From: Planctomycetia bacterium | Lineage (GTDB): Bacteria > Planctomycetota > Planctomycetia > Pirellulales > Thermoguttaceae | Assembly: GCA_030527205.1 (NCBI GenBank) | Contig: JAUNBG010000011.1 | Span: forward strand, 19,936-83,935 | Direction: 5' to 3' | Length of the DNA: 64,000 nt | Notes under the pieces: generated by a model | Told to the model about the DNA's origin: nothing | What the model saw: only the letters and a program-made list of their open reading frames with translations | Databases searched by the model: none | Program-made: the position numbers and the translations under genes | Part shown: piece by piece, positions 42,997 through 51,752 of the stretch | Layout: each line of letters opens with the position of its first letter | Position numbering within the stretch: the first letter of the stretch is position 1

Positions 42997-45009
42997 TTAC
43001 ATCAAACTTTCGACTTGAGCGTAAACCTGTTCTTCGGTAAACCCTTCAAGATCGACCGATTTTGACGGGCAAACGGCGACGCAAGTTCCGCAACCCATAC
43101 ATAAACCGGGATTGACTCGCGCCGTTTTCTTGACGAAATTTCCTTTTCGATCGCGAATTTCCTCGATTGTAATTGCCTGATAAGGACAGGTTTTTACGCA
43201 AGCTCCGCAAGCGGCGCAAAGATTTTCGTTGACTTTGGCGATTTCCGGTTCCCGGGTTAAATGCGGTTGACTCAGCATAATGAGAACTTTTGCGGCTGCC
43301 GCCGACGCTTGAGCGACCGATTCGGGAATATCTTTGGGACCCTGACAGGCTCCGCAGACGAAAACGCCCGCCGAATTTGTTTCGACCGGTCGCAATTTGG
43401 GATGCGATTCGCTTAAAAAACCGTATTCGTCATAACCAACCGAAAGTTTTTGAGCCAGCGATTCCGCCCCTGTCGTCGGCGTCATTGCCGCCGCCAGAAC
43501 AACCATATCGGCCTCAATTGTAACGGGACGACCGGTTAATGTATCGGCGCCGCGAACGATCAATTTTTTAACGCCGTCGATCTCTTCTTCCGTAATTTTG
43601 GAGACGCGACCGCGATGATAAATCGCCCCGTCCTGTTCGATCGCTCGACGAACGAATTCGTCATATTTTTTGCCGCCGGAACGAATATCCATATAAAAAA
43701 CATGCGCTTCGCCGTCATGAACTTTATGGCGATAGAGCATTGTATGCTTCGCCGTATACATACAGCAAATTTTGGAACAATAAGAAACCCCTTTGGCGTT
43801 ATCTCTCGAACCGACGCATTGAATAAAAACGATTTTCGCCGGAATGCGTCCGTCAGACGGTCGTTTCGGTTCGCCGTTTGTCGGCCCTGACGCAGAAATG
43901 AGCCGTTCAAATTGCAATGAATCAATGACGTCTTTATATTTTCCGTAACCGTATTCCCCATAACCGGCGAGATTCGGATTTTCCTGTTCTTTTCCGATTT
44001 GATAAAGTTGATAACCGGTCGCAACAACGATTGCGCCAACTTCTTCGACGACGATTTCGTCCTTGTCTTCAAAATTAATGGCTCCGGCGGCGCATTTGGT
44101 CTGGCAGATTCCGCATTTTCCCGTTTTGAACTTCAGGCATTGTGTCGCGTCAATAACCGGTCGAGCCGGAACGGCCTGAGGAAAAGGAACATAAATCGCC
44201 GTTCGATTCCCGAGATTATAATCAAACGAGTTCGGAATTTTCTTATTAGGGCAACTATTCCAGCAATTTCCGCATCCTGTACATTTCGAAATATCGACAT
44301 AACGCGCCTTTTTTCGAATCGTAACCTTAAAATTGCCGATATAACCTTCAACTTTTTCGACTTCCGACCAGGTCATCAGTTTGATTTTCGGATGTTGCCC
44401 GACTTCAACCATTCGGGGCGTCAAAATGCATTGAGAGCAGTCAAGCGTCGGGAAAGTTTCGGAAAGTCCAGCCATTTTTCCGCCGACCGACGGTTCCTTT
44501 TCAACCAAAACAACTTCATGCCCCGCTGCGGCAATATCGAGAGCGGCCTGAATTCCAGCGACTCCCGCGCCGATAACCAAAGCTCGTTTCGTTACAGGAA
44601 CCTCAATCGGCTGAAGCGAATGATTATGTCGAACTTTTTCAACGGCGATTTCAATCAGTTCAATCGCTTTTTGCGTTGCGATTTCTTTGTCGGAATGAAC
44701 CCAGGAACAATGTTCGCGAATATTGGCCATTTCGACCAAATACGGATTAACGCCGGCGTTTTCCGCTGCTTTTCGGAATGTTTTCAAATGCATATGCGGC
44801 GAACAACTCGCAACAACGACCGCCGTCAATCCCAGCGATTTGATCTTTTCTGCGATCATTGCCTGTCCCGGCTCGCTGCACATATATTTGTAATTGACGC
44901 TGCAATGAACGCCAGGCAACTTTGCAATCGCTTCTGAAACCTTTTGACAATCGACATGACGCGCAATATTTTCGCCACACCAACAAGTAAAAACTCCGAT
45001 TTTTGCCAT
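42997..45009 (-). CDS. hdrA: Heterodisulfide reductase subunit A (flavin-based bifurcating HdrA)
   Basis: This is a 670-aa FAD/iron-sulfur protein, the bifurcating core of Hdr complexes. The N-terminal region has CWCGENIARHVDC and CSPHMHLKTF. The FAD Rossmann motif VIGAGVAGIQAALDIAAAGH lies at ~146-165, followed by ETFPTLDCSQCILTPRMVEV. An inserted ferredoxin-like pair (CTGCGNCWNSCP; CGICQTKCAAG) and a C-terminal two-cluster ferredoxin (CAACGACVKTCPYQAI; CMGCGTCVAVCPSKSV) complete it. Length and order fit full-size HdrA. hdrB and hdrC are 2.6 kb upstream on the same strand with unrelated genes between. A 2 x 21-bp tandem repeat lies in its 5' region. Confidence 0.95.
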   Translation of the reverse strand: MAKIGVFTCWCGENIARHVDCQKVSEAIAKLPGVHCSVNYKYMCSEPGQAMIAEKIKSLGLTAVVVASCSPHMHLKTFRKAAENAGVNPYLVEMANIREHCSWVHSDKEIATQKAIELIEIAVEKVRHNHSLQPIEVPVTKRALVIGAGVAGIQAALDIAAAGHEVVLVEKEPSVGGKMAGLSETFPTLDCSQCILTPRMVEVGQHPKIKLMTWSEVEKVEGYIGNFKVTIRKKARYVDISKCTGCGNCWNSCPNKKIPNSFDYNLGNRTAIYVPFPQAVPARPVIDATQCLKFKTGKCGICQTKCAAGAINFEDKDEIVVEEVGAIVVATGYQLYQIGKEQENPNLAGYGEYGYGKYKDVIDSLQFERLISASGPTNGEPKRPSDGRIPAKIVFIQCVGSRDNAKGVSYCSKICCMYTAKHTMLYRHKVHDGEAHVFYMDIRSGGKKYDEFVRRAIEQDGAIYHRGRVSKITEEEIDGVKKLIVRGADTLTGRPVTIEADMVVLAAAMTPTTGAESLAQKLSVGYDEYGFLSESHPKLRPVETNSAGVFVCGACQGPKDIPESVAQASAAAAKVLIMLSQPHLTREPEIAKVNENLCAACGACVKTCPYQAITIEEIRDRKGNFVKKTARVNPGLCMGCGTCVAVCPSKSVDLEGFTEEQVYAQVESLM

Positions 45010-45117
45010 AATATTCTTCTTGATTAACGCTTTATAATATTTTTTGTTTATCTTTAACTTGAATCTGTTGAAGTTTTCCCGTTTTTTTTAATGATTCCGA
45101 CGACTTTTCTGACGGCG

Positions 45118-45159
45118 TTTCTATATTATTATTTAATGTTTCTATATTATTATTTAATA
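45118..45159. repeat. Two-copy 21-bp tandem repeat
   Basis: Two adjacent near-identical 21-bp copies of TTTCTATATTATTATTTAAT plus one base. It is AT-only and lies about 110 nt upstream of hdrA, so it could change promoter spacing. Confidence 0.75.
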
Positions 45160-45357
45160 TTGTCGTTTCGTAAACAAGGCCAAATGATTTTTCCGCAACT
45201 GGTTCGCGTCCGTTTGAGAGCGGTTTGTCTGAACGTTCCCAAAAAAGATTTTATCAAAACTTTTTTAACCTGACAATTCAATTGTTGCGTTATATTGCGG
45301 ATTTCGAACAGTCAAATGTTCTTCCAATGTTCTCATCAATGAAAAAATTTCTTAATT

Positions 45358-45553
45358 GCAATATTTATTCTTGGTTACTGTTTATAAACTGTCGCATATC
45401 CGGCCCAAAAATACTAAATTCCAAACCGGCTTCTTTGAACAAGTCTGTTTCATAATATTTCTTTTTGCGGTCAAAGGTTTATTCTGTTTGAATAATCGTT
45501 CTGGATAATAAACGTTAAACAGCAAAGCAGAATTAAAGGAAATCAATTCTTTT
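45358..45553 (-). pseudogene. Decayed 5' fragment of a second zinc-ribbon gene
   Basis: On the minus strand an ATG at 45453 begins MKQTCSKK, similar to MKRTCPKC of the gene at 46024, but it degenerates quickly; a shared AATAAATATTGC block recurs 95 nt later instead of 57 nt. The sequence before the ATG (GTTTCATAATATT, AATAATCGTTCTG-ATAATAAACGTT, CAGCAA, GAATTAAAG) is nearly the same as that upstream of 46024. This is a tandem duplicate that has lost its body. Confidence 0.5.
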
Positions 45554-45576
45554 AATAATGAAAATAAAAATATTGG

Positions 45577-46024
45577 TTACTGAAATTCGTCTAATGAAGC
45601 GATTATTTGTTGTTGAAATGAAGTAAACTGATTCAAATCCGGCCAGGCAAATCCCGGTTTATCGCCCGCTTTTTTATAAAATTTAATACAGGAAGACTGA
45701 AATTCGATCATTGCAAGGATCGGAAAACAAAATCCCAGAATTCCATTGAAATACGAAAACCAAAACCATTTTCCTGATATTCAATGCGAGTTGATAATAA
45801 TCGAAGTTTTCCTTATTGAGACCGATTGAACATTCCGTCAAAGGGGACGCGAATAAGCTGTCAAAATCGTCTCGTTGACGAATTTGTTCCAAAGAGAAAG
45901 TCGACGACGTTTCAAATGATTCATTCGGCGACTCTTGAAAAGACGAATTCAAGGTTTCGCAAACCGCGCAATATTTATTGGTCGGCGAGAGCCTGGAACG
46001 ACATTTTGGACAAGTTCGTTTCAT
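45577..46024 (-). pseudogene. Zinc-ribbon membrane protein, single-base frameshift
   Basis: The gene begins MKRTCPKCRSRLSPTNKYCAV, a two-CxxC zinc ribbon, followed by an acidic linker with LEQIRQRDDFDSLF. The plain frame stops at 45683 with an incoherent tail. Removing one base from the A4 run opposite 45769-45772 gives a frame that continues LNIRKWFWFSYFNGILGF, then a hydrophobic CFPILAMIEF and a soluble tail (GFAWPDLNQFTSFQQQIIAS) to a stop at 45577, about 148 aa in all. It is therefore a real frameshift or a sequencing error. The function is unknown. Confidence 0.6.
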
Positions 46025-46152
46025 AATATTCTTTTGCGATGAATCATTTAACCTATTTCAATAATCGTTCTGAATAATAAACGTTTATCAGCAAGGTTGA
46101 ATTAAAGAAAAATGATCTTTTGGGACGACGTTTCAAACCAATTTCCCCAAAA

Positions 46153-46521
46153 TCAACATTCGATTCTGTCTCGTCGCGCCAGTTCGATTTCAAAAGCCGG
46201 AATGCAAACGGAAAAATAATCCGCGCCCGTTTTCTCCGGCGCGCTATAACGAATTCGTTCGTTTTTCGGAACAAACGCCGCTTGATTCTCGCGAACAATC
46301 GTTGTTTCGCCGGTCTCTTCGTTACGGATATAAAGAGCGCCAGTTAAAACGACGCAATATTCATCGAATTCCGGACGCTGCGCGGGCTCCGACCAACCGC
46401 CTTCGCATTGAATCCGCGAAAAACTTATTTTGGGCTCTCCGCTTGAAATAAGTCCGAAAAATTCGTCGATTTTAATATCGTTTTGAGGAAAGCGAATCGG
46501 TCGCTCAATCAGCTTAGGCAT
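46153..46521 (-). CDS. Cupin-domain protein
   Basis: This is a 122-aa single-domain cupin. The beta-barrel signature is visible as GGWSEPAQRPEFDEYCVVLTG and the second motif as ENQAAFVPKNERIRY, but the usual His pair of motif 1 is not clear, so metal binding is uncertain. It probably binds or isomerises a small sugar or acid. It lies between the frameshifted zinc-ribbon gene and the Tat TIM-barrel protein on the same strand, and the two may form a sugar-handling pair. Confidence 0.8.
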   Translation of the reverse strand: MPKLIERPIRFPQNDIKIDEFFGLISSGEPKISFSRIQCEGGWSEPAQRPEFDEYCVVLTGALYIRNEETGETTIVRENQAAFVPKNERIRYSAPEKTGADYFSVCIPAFEIELARRDRIEC

Positions 46522-46582
46522 TTTTTCTCGCTGGTTTATGTTTTAATAATCAATTCAACGACGCAGAATAGAACGGCGTTTC

Positions 46583-47560
46583 TTAAAAATAACAATTTTT
46601 TCTTAAAATCTCAAGGCTTTGGGGAACAGCGATCGCCGGATCTTCGTTTCCTTCAAATTCAAGCGAAACGAAGCCGCGATAATGATATTTTCGCAAAAGA
46701 TCGCCAAAACGTTGATAATCAATGTCAAGCGAATACCAAACGCCGCCTCCCTGATAAGTTTTGGCCTGAATAAACGTTGTTTGGGGCAACATTTGTTCAT
46801 ATTGTTTCCAGGCATTTTCGAGGAAATTTCCTGTGTCCAGAGTAACGCCCATCCAAGGGGAATCAATCGCATTGACGATTCGCAAAACGCCGTCAGCGGT
46901 TCTTCCGAGTCCCCAATGATTTTCCAATGCGAGCATAACGCCATTTTTTTCCGCAATCGGCAACAGTTTTTCAAAAGAATCAATGACCCAACCAAAGGCT
47001 TCGTCTTCCGTATAACCGTTCAAAATCGGTTCGATTCCCTTATTGGCCATTAATTCATCGAACGAACCGGCGGTTCCCCAACGGCCTGTATTGACCCGAA
47101 TCGACGGAATGCCAAGCGAATTGGCCAGCTCAATACTCCGTTTCGTTTTCTCAATATTCTCTTGACGTTCCGCCGGATCAGGCTTGACAAACGATTGATG
47201 AGTTGAAAGACTGCAAAGTGAAATTCCGGCCAAAAAAGTTTCCCGTTTTAACGATTGAAGATAAGCCGGTTCTTTGTTTTTCATTTGAACTTCGAGAAGT
47301 TCAACGGCATCAAATCCCATTTCCGCCGCTTTGCGAATACAAATGTCAACCGGAGAAGGTTCGCCGGAAAAATGCCAAAAAGAATAAGTCGAAACCGCAA
47401 TCAAATTACCGGAACGCGATCCATTCAACAATGAAGGCGTTTTTTCATTGGCCGCAACAGAACCCGTCGCTGCCTTTTTCCAACCGAGCAAGCTTGAGGT
47501 TGCTGCAACAACCGCCGCTTGACAAAATGAACGTCGAGTTGAATTTGGTCTTTTTTTCAT
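46583..47560 (-). CDS. Tat-exported sugar phosphate isomerase/epimerase
   Basis: This is a 325-aa xylose-isomerase-like TIM-barrel protein with a Tat signal (STRRSFCQAAVVAAT). The metal-binding strands are MLALENHWGLG, VTLDTGNFLENAW, FIQAKTY and VSLEFEGNEDP. It is related to the cytoplasmic protein at 126 but acts outside the cytoplasm. The neighbour is a cupin 61 nt downstream; hdrB lies 83 nt upstream, so the pair interrupts the hdr genes. The substrate is unknown. Confidence 0.85.
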   Translation of the reverse strand: MKKRPNSTRRSFCQAAVVAATSSLLGWKKAATGSVAANEKTPSLLNGSRSGNLIAVSTYSFWHFSGEPSPVDICIRKAAEMGFDAVELLEVQMKNKEPAYLQSLKRETFLAGISLCSLSTHQSFVKPDPAERQENIEKTKRSIELANSLGIPSIRVNTGRWGTAGSFDELMANKGIEPILNGYTEDEAFGWVIDSFEKLLPIAEKNGVMLALENHWGLGRTADGVLRIVNAIDSPWMGVTLDTGNFLENAWKQYEQMLPQTTFIQAKTYQGGGVWYSLDIDYQRFGDLLRKYHYRGFVSLEFEGNEDPAIAVPQSLEILRKNCYF

Positions 47561-47643
47561 TGGATTGCCTTCCTGAGAACGAATGTTTTTGTTTAAGTTT
47601 TTGATACAATCATTCCGCCGTTCCGCAATATTATTAAATATTA

Positions 47644-48492
47644 TTATTCCAAATTCGCCGGAACAAAATGTCGATCCAGATTGAGTTCTTTTGCGTCAAT
47701 GCCGATAGCTAAACCAACCAAATCCGATAAATAATAGATCGGAATATTGTATTGAATCTTGAGTTTCTTTTCAATGTCTTGTTGTCGCATATCCAGATTC
47801 ATTTGGCACATCTGACAAGCGACAACAAGACAGTTGGCGCCATGTTTGACGGCATTTCCAATAATTCTGTTCGAAAGTTCGACAACAGACTCGGCGTCGC
47901 AAAGCGTTAGGCCAGCGCCGCAACATTCCGTTTTATAATTCCAGTCGACCGGTTGAGCGGACAATTTCGCCAAAAGCGTTTCCATACTCGACGGATGTTC
48001 GCAATCGTCAAATTTTAACATTTTGGGCGGACGCGTCAAAAGGCAGCCATAATAACAGGCCGGTTTAAAGGCGTCCAGTTTTTTCGTCTGTCTGGCTAAG
48101 ATTTTATCGAATCCAATTCGTTGAAATATTTGAATCAGATTGATTATGTCCGTTGTTCCCGAAACAGGAAGTTCGACGATTTCCGAAATTTCTTTGCGAA
48201 CGGCGTCAGACGCTTTAATGCTTTCCCTTGCTTTTATAAGTTGCATCGAACAGAGGGGACAGGGCGCAAAAACTTCGGTCAAACTCATTGATTCCGCGAT
48301 CGCTAAATTTCTTGCCGGAAGAGCCGTTGACAGTTTTTGATTGATCGAATGCGCTGCCGTTGACCCGCAACAAATCCAATCATTTAACTCTTCCAGAGAA
48401 ACGTTCAGTTTGGTTAAACAAGCGCGAATTGAACTCTCATAATCCAATGACGAACCATGCAACGCGCAACCGGGATAATATCCGAATTTCAT
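47644..48492 (-). CDS. hdrB: Heterodisulfide reductase subunit B (CCG-domain protein)
   Basis: This is a 282-aa protein with two CCG cysteine-rich domains that hold the non-cubane [4Fe-4S] clusters where disulfides are reduced. CCG-1 is seen in YYPGCALHGS, WICCGSTAAHS and FAPCPLCSMQL. CCG-2 is seen in ACYYGCLLTRPP, TECCGAGLTLC and ACQMCQMNLDMRQ. The residue set is complete. It is 55 nt downstream of hdrC and presumably co-transcribed. The natural disulfide is unknown in bacteria lacking CoM/CoB; DsrC-type or small thiols are candidates (inference). Confidence 0.93.
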   Translation of the reverse strand: MKFGYYPGCALHGSSLDYESSIRACLTKLNVSLEELNDWICCGSTAAHSINQKLSTALPARNLAIAESMSLTEVFAPCPLCSMQLIKARESIKASDAVRKEISEIVELPVSGTTDIINLIQIFQRIGFDKILARQTKKLDAFKPACYYGCLLTRPPKMLKFDDCEHPSSMETLLAKLSAQPVDWNYKTECCGAGLTLCDAESVVELSNRIIGNAVKHGANCLVVACQMCQMNLDMRQQDIEKKLKIQYNIPIYYLSDLVGLAIGIDAKELNLDRHFVPANLE

Positions 48493-48547
48493 TTTTCGAC
48501 CTTTGATTTTCGTCTTTCTTTGTCTGTCAAAAAAGCTGTCGCCTCAA

Positions 48548-49123
48548 TTATTTAATGCCGCATTTATCAAATATTCGACGAACGAGATCCTTATTTTGAA
48601 CTGGAGAACCGATTTTAAAATGCAGTTTGCCCTTGGATAACATTTTCGGCCCCAACATTGTATCCTTGAACGCTTGAGGAATACTCAAATCGCGAAGAAA
48701 GCCGCGAATTTTAAACGCCGCGACCAATTCGAGTTCGTTGGTTCGCCCATTTCGTCGAATATTTCGCAAAAATTCTTGTTGAAAAATAATCGTTTTTTCA
48801 ACAGAAGAAGCGATTTCTTTCGAAAACCATTTTTTTTCAATCGCAATTTGACGCAAGGCATCGATAACGCCTGCAACGTTGACCGATTTGGGACATCTTG
48901 CCGAACAGGTTAAACAGGAAACGCATTGCCAAATTGAAACAGACTTTGCTGCTTCCTCAATCAAACCGGTTTGAACAAGCCGCATTAATTGAGAAGGCGT
49001 TCGAACCATTTTTTCGCCGCGAGGACATCCCGCTGTACATTTTCCGCATTGATAACAATCGGCAATTTTGGTATGCGCTAAATGTTCAACGCAACTTATC
49101 GATTCATAAATCTTAAAACTCAT
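48548..49123 (-). CDS. hdrC: Heterodisulfide reductase subunit C
   Basis: This is a 191-aa ferredoxin-like subunit that carries electrons from HdrA to HdrB. Two [4Fe-4S] motifs are visible: CYQCGKCTAGCP and CVSCLTCSARCP. The remainder is helical. The start is the ATG at 49123, chosen because AAGGA lies 7 nt upstream; an in-frame TTG at 49126 is less likely. It is the first gene of the minus-strand hdr run and is preceded by a strongly structured leader. Confidence 0.93.
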   Translation of the reverse strand: MSFKIYESISCVEHLAHTKIADCYQCGKCTAGCPRGEKMVRTPSQLMRLVQTGLIEEAAKSVSIWQCVSCLTCSARCPKSVNVAGVIDALRQIAIEKKWFSKEIASSVEKTIIFQQEFLRNIRRNGRTNELELVAAFKIRGFLRDLSIPQAFKDTMLGPKMLSKGKLHFKIGSPVQNKDLVRRIFDKCGIK

Positions 49124-49182
49124 CAAATTATCCTTAATGAATCAGAAATCCTTCATTTATTTCAAAGGGGTTTCTCAAGACT

Positions 49183-49300
49183 CCAAAACCCGGACACGGT
49201 TTTGGGATATTCAAACTTATTGGCGATTCCAGATCGTTGGGGATTGCTGCCCGGCAACGTCTGCGAATCAGGAAAGGGCGAATGCCTGTCATCCAAACCG
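49183..49300 (-). ncRNA. Candidate switching RNA leader upstream of hdrC
   Basis: On the minus strand GATTC-G-CAGA-CGTTG pairs with CAACG-A-TCTG-GAATC (49269-49225), a 14-bp stem with two single-base bulges and a 15-nt loop. The segment CCAAAACCG (49205-49197) can pair with CGGTTTGG upstream (49300-49293) or, exclusively, with GGTTTTGG downstream (49190-49183). Mutually exclusive helices beside a long stem are typical of regulatory leaders. No known riboswitch class is recognised and no T-run follows, so translational control or a standalone RNA is more likely than termination. Confidence 0.45.
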
Positions 49301-49343
49301 ACTCCAACATAATTTATTTATTTTATGCTTTCTTTTCGCTAAT

Positions 49344-50642
49344 TCAAGCATTTTTTTCATTATTTCCTAAAAACAGTCCTTCAATTGATTTTTGAACGGA
49401 AACATCAAAGACTTTTTGACGCCGGATTCTTCGAACAATGAACTCGATATTGCCGCAAGTAATCCGGTCTCCGCGCTTGAGGCGTCGCTTATTTTGTTTT
49501 TGAAGCCATTGCGTCAAATTGATATTGTCGACATTTGCCAATAAAGTCTCATTGAATTTAGCGTTGGAAATATTTTTGACAATAAATTTTTTGACTTCGC
49601 TCATAAGACAACCGCCGCCAAAAATCAGAATATTGTTGGGAAGCAAATGAATATGTTGCGGAAGTCGATCAAATTCGTCTTCAATTTCTCCGACCAGTTC
49701 TTCAACAATGTCTTCCAGCGCGACCATTCCAAGGCAAATGCCAGCAGTGTCGCGAACAATGGCGATGTGTTCGTGATGAACAATAAATTTTCGAAGGAGA
49801 TCAGAAGCAAATGAACCGGGCGGAACAAAAGAAATCGGGCGAATAATATCCAGAAATGTTGTTGCTTTGGGATTCAATCGTTGATGAGAAATAATTTCTT
49901 TAAAATTGACATAACCGCGAATATCGCTTTTGTCAAAATTATAACAGACAGGAAATCGCGTATGACCGTCAAGATGAGCGACCTCAAGAGCGTCCCAAAG
50001 CGACATTGAGGTCGAAAGGATAACAACCTCATCCATTGGGATCATAACATCTTTGACCGGCATTTTGGATAATTTCGTTGCCGACGTTATGATTTGTTCT
50101 TGCTGAAGTCCAATTAAATGATGTTGTCGGGCCATTGACGCCATTATATTGATTTCATCAACAGTCGACGGATGGTCGTTTGGTTTGTTTTTCGGCTCAA
50201 AGGGTCTATTAAAAAAATGAATCAGCGTTATGAAGGGAGAGAGAAATTCAACGGCATAAGCCAATGGACGCGCAAAAAGAATCGCTATTCGTTTGTTAAA
50301 ACGAACGCCCAATGTTTTCGGGAGAATTTCTGTATATTGCAACATTAAAAAAGTAAAAATCAAAGAAAAAAGCCAAATCCAATGATCTCCCCAAATCTTG
50401 TTAAATGCTGACCCGGCAAGAGACGCTCCGATTGTATGCGCTGTTGTATTGAGCAAAAGAATGATAGCGATCGGCTTTTCAATATTATTTTTAAATTGTG
50501 TCCAAATATCTCCCAGCTTTGGATACTGTTTCGATATTTCAGCAACCTGAGTTGGCGAAAGGCTTAATAAGACCGATTCGATGAGCGAACAAAATCCAGA
50601 AACGCATAACGCAACAACAACGCTTGTAATGAATAGACCCAT
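49344..50642 (-). CDS. CNNM/HlyC-CorC family transporter-like protein with CBS domains
   Basis: This is a 432-aa membrane protein of the CNNM (DUF21) family, linked to Mg/Co or Na-coupled ion transport. The N-terminus holds about four hydrophobic segments (ITSVVVALCVSGFCSLIESV, WIWLFSLIFTFLMLQY) and the conserved EILPKTLGVRF. A CBS pair follows at ~200-325 (KDVMIPMDEVVILSTSMSLWD; AIVRDTAGICLGMVALEDIV). The CorC-type C-terminal domain starts near ILIFGGGCLMSEVKKF. It stands alone upstream of the hdrC leader. Confidence 0.9.
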   Translation of the reverse strand: MGLFITSVVVALCVSGFCSLIESVLLSLSPTQVAEISKQYPKLGDIWTQFKNNIEKPIAIILLLNTTAHTIGASLAGSAFNKIWGDHWIWLFSLIFTFLMLQYTEILPKTLGVRFNKRIAILFARPLAYAVEFLSPFITLIHFFNRPFEPKNKPNDHPSTVDEINIMASMARQHHLIGLQQEQIITSATKLSKMPVKDVMIPMDEVVILSTSMSLWDALEVAHLDGHTRFPVCYNFDKSDIRGYVNFKEIISHQRLNPKATTFLDIIRPISFVPPGSFASDLLRKFIVHHEHIAIVRDTAGICLGMVALEDIVEELVGEIEDEFDRLPQHIHLLPNNILIFGGGCLMSEVKKFIVKNISNAKFNETLLANVDNINLTQWLQKQNKRRLKRGDRITCGNIEFIVRRIRRQKVFDVSVQKSIEGLFLGNNEKNA

Positions 50643-51752
50643 TTGATTTAAAAGTTATCCTCCATTTTGATTTAATATTTAATGTGTAAAATTCTAAACA
50701 AAAAACAAAATTTTGTTTGAAAACGTCGATATTCTGTGATTCATAAATAACGTCGATAACGAAAAAGGCGAATTGTAAATGGAGCGGCCTCCCTTTCAGG
50801 AAAGGGAAACGCTTGCGTTATCGCCGAAACATCTGCGAAGGATATCTTCGAGGAATTTTGTTTGTCGAACCAGAATAGAACGAGGTCAATGTTGCCAACG
50901 GGCATTGTCTGCTGTCAGCCGTTTGTCATTGTCAAGCGAAACTCAACGCTCTGAAATGTTCAACGGGCTGAATTATAAAGCAGGATTCTTCAAATATTCT
51001 TTGGGGCCAACCGTTTTTATCTTCAAAATAAAAAAACTCTTTTTGCTTTGAAAGGTCAACAAAAGAAATCGTCAAGTTCCAAACGTTCCTTAAAACCAAA
51101 AACGCATTGATAATGGATTGGAAATCGAATCTTTTTATGTAAGAAATTTGATAAAAGCCCGGCTCTATTCTGATTTTTAATGCCTTTTTCGGCGAACTTC
51201 AAATTTTCGAACTTTAGATAATCATTATAACATGAAAAAAGCGGAATTGTCCAGAGCAGTTTTGTATTTATGTTCAAACCGGTTGAAAGTTTCATTTCTT
51301 TTTTCTGTAAATTTGATAAAATGAAAAATTTATAGGCAGACGATAAGGAAAATTAAGCTGCTATGTTTTAAACGAATAAAAAACAAATGTTGGCAAAAGA
51401 GAAATTTTGCCTATAATAAAATAGGGATTGATCTTGACCGAAGCCGGTTTCAAAATCGTTTCGGACTCAAAAACGTCCGAGGCGTTGTCAAACTTGCAAA
51501 CTCAACGATCAGGAATTGTCAATTGACTGCTTGAGTCAATTCTTTTTTTTATTGTTCTATAAGGAAGTTCTAATAAAACAGTTTTTTCAACAAACGCATT
51601 TCGGATAAAGTCGTTCAAACCAGTTCTTGCGAACGAGACGTCGGCATTTCTAAGGGGTTTTTAGAACTTCCTTATAATTTTGTTATTGAAAACAAATGAC
51701 AAAGTCATTTCAACTATTTTAAATATTCCCAAAAATGGCAAGGAGTTTTTCA
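50643..51752. other. Divergent 1.1-kb intergenic region
   Basis: No supported gene: frames at 50779-51051 and 51056-51295 lack ribosome sites and recognisable content. A full MITE-like element occupies 51558-51677. The rest contains the divergent promoters of the CNNM and NtrC-type genes. Confidence 0.5.
51558..51677. repeat. MITE-like palindromic repeat, copy 5 (best preserved)
   Basis: The outer arms TATAAGGAAGTTCTAATAAA and GTTTTTAGAACTTCCTTATA are almost perfect inverted repeats ending in TATA. CAACAAACGCATTTCGGATA and TTGCGAACGAGACGTCGGCA lie between them. The terminal TA pairs suggest insertion with TA target duplication. Confidence 0.85.

Larger units (their letters stand above)
45010..45576. 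other. Gap upstream of hdrA with tandem repeat and decayed gene 5' end
   Basis: No intact gene. It holds a 21-bp tandem repeat (45118-45159) and a segment (about 45358-45553) that duplicates the 5' end and promoter of the neighbouring zinc-ribbon gene in degenerate form. Confidence 0.6.

Noticed and set aside
43999..44937. 312-codon open frame on the plus strand opposite hdrA
   Set aside because: It mirrors the codon pattern of hdrA, is Arg/Asn/Phe-rich as expected of an antisense shadow, and has no ribosome site.
50779..51295. Small frames between the CNNM and NtrC-type genes
   Set aside because: No start signals or recognisable motifs; composition fits random AT-rich DNA.
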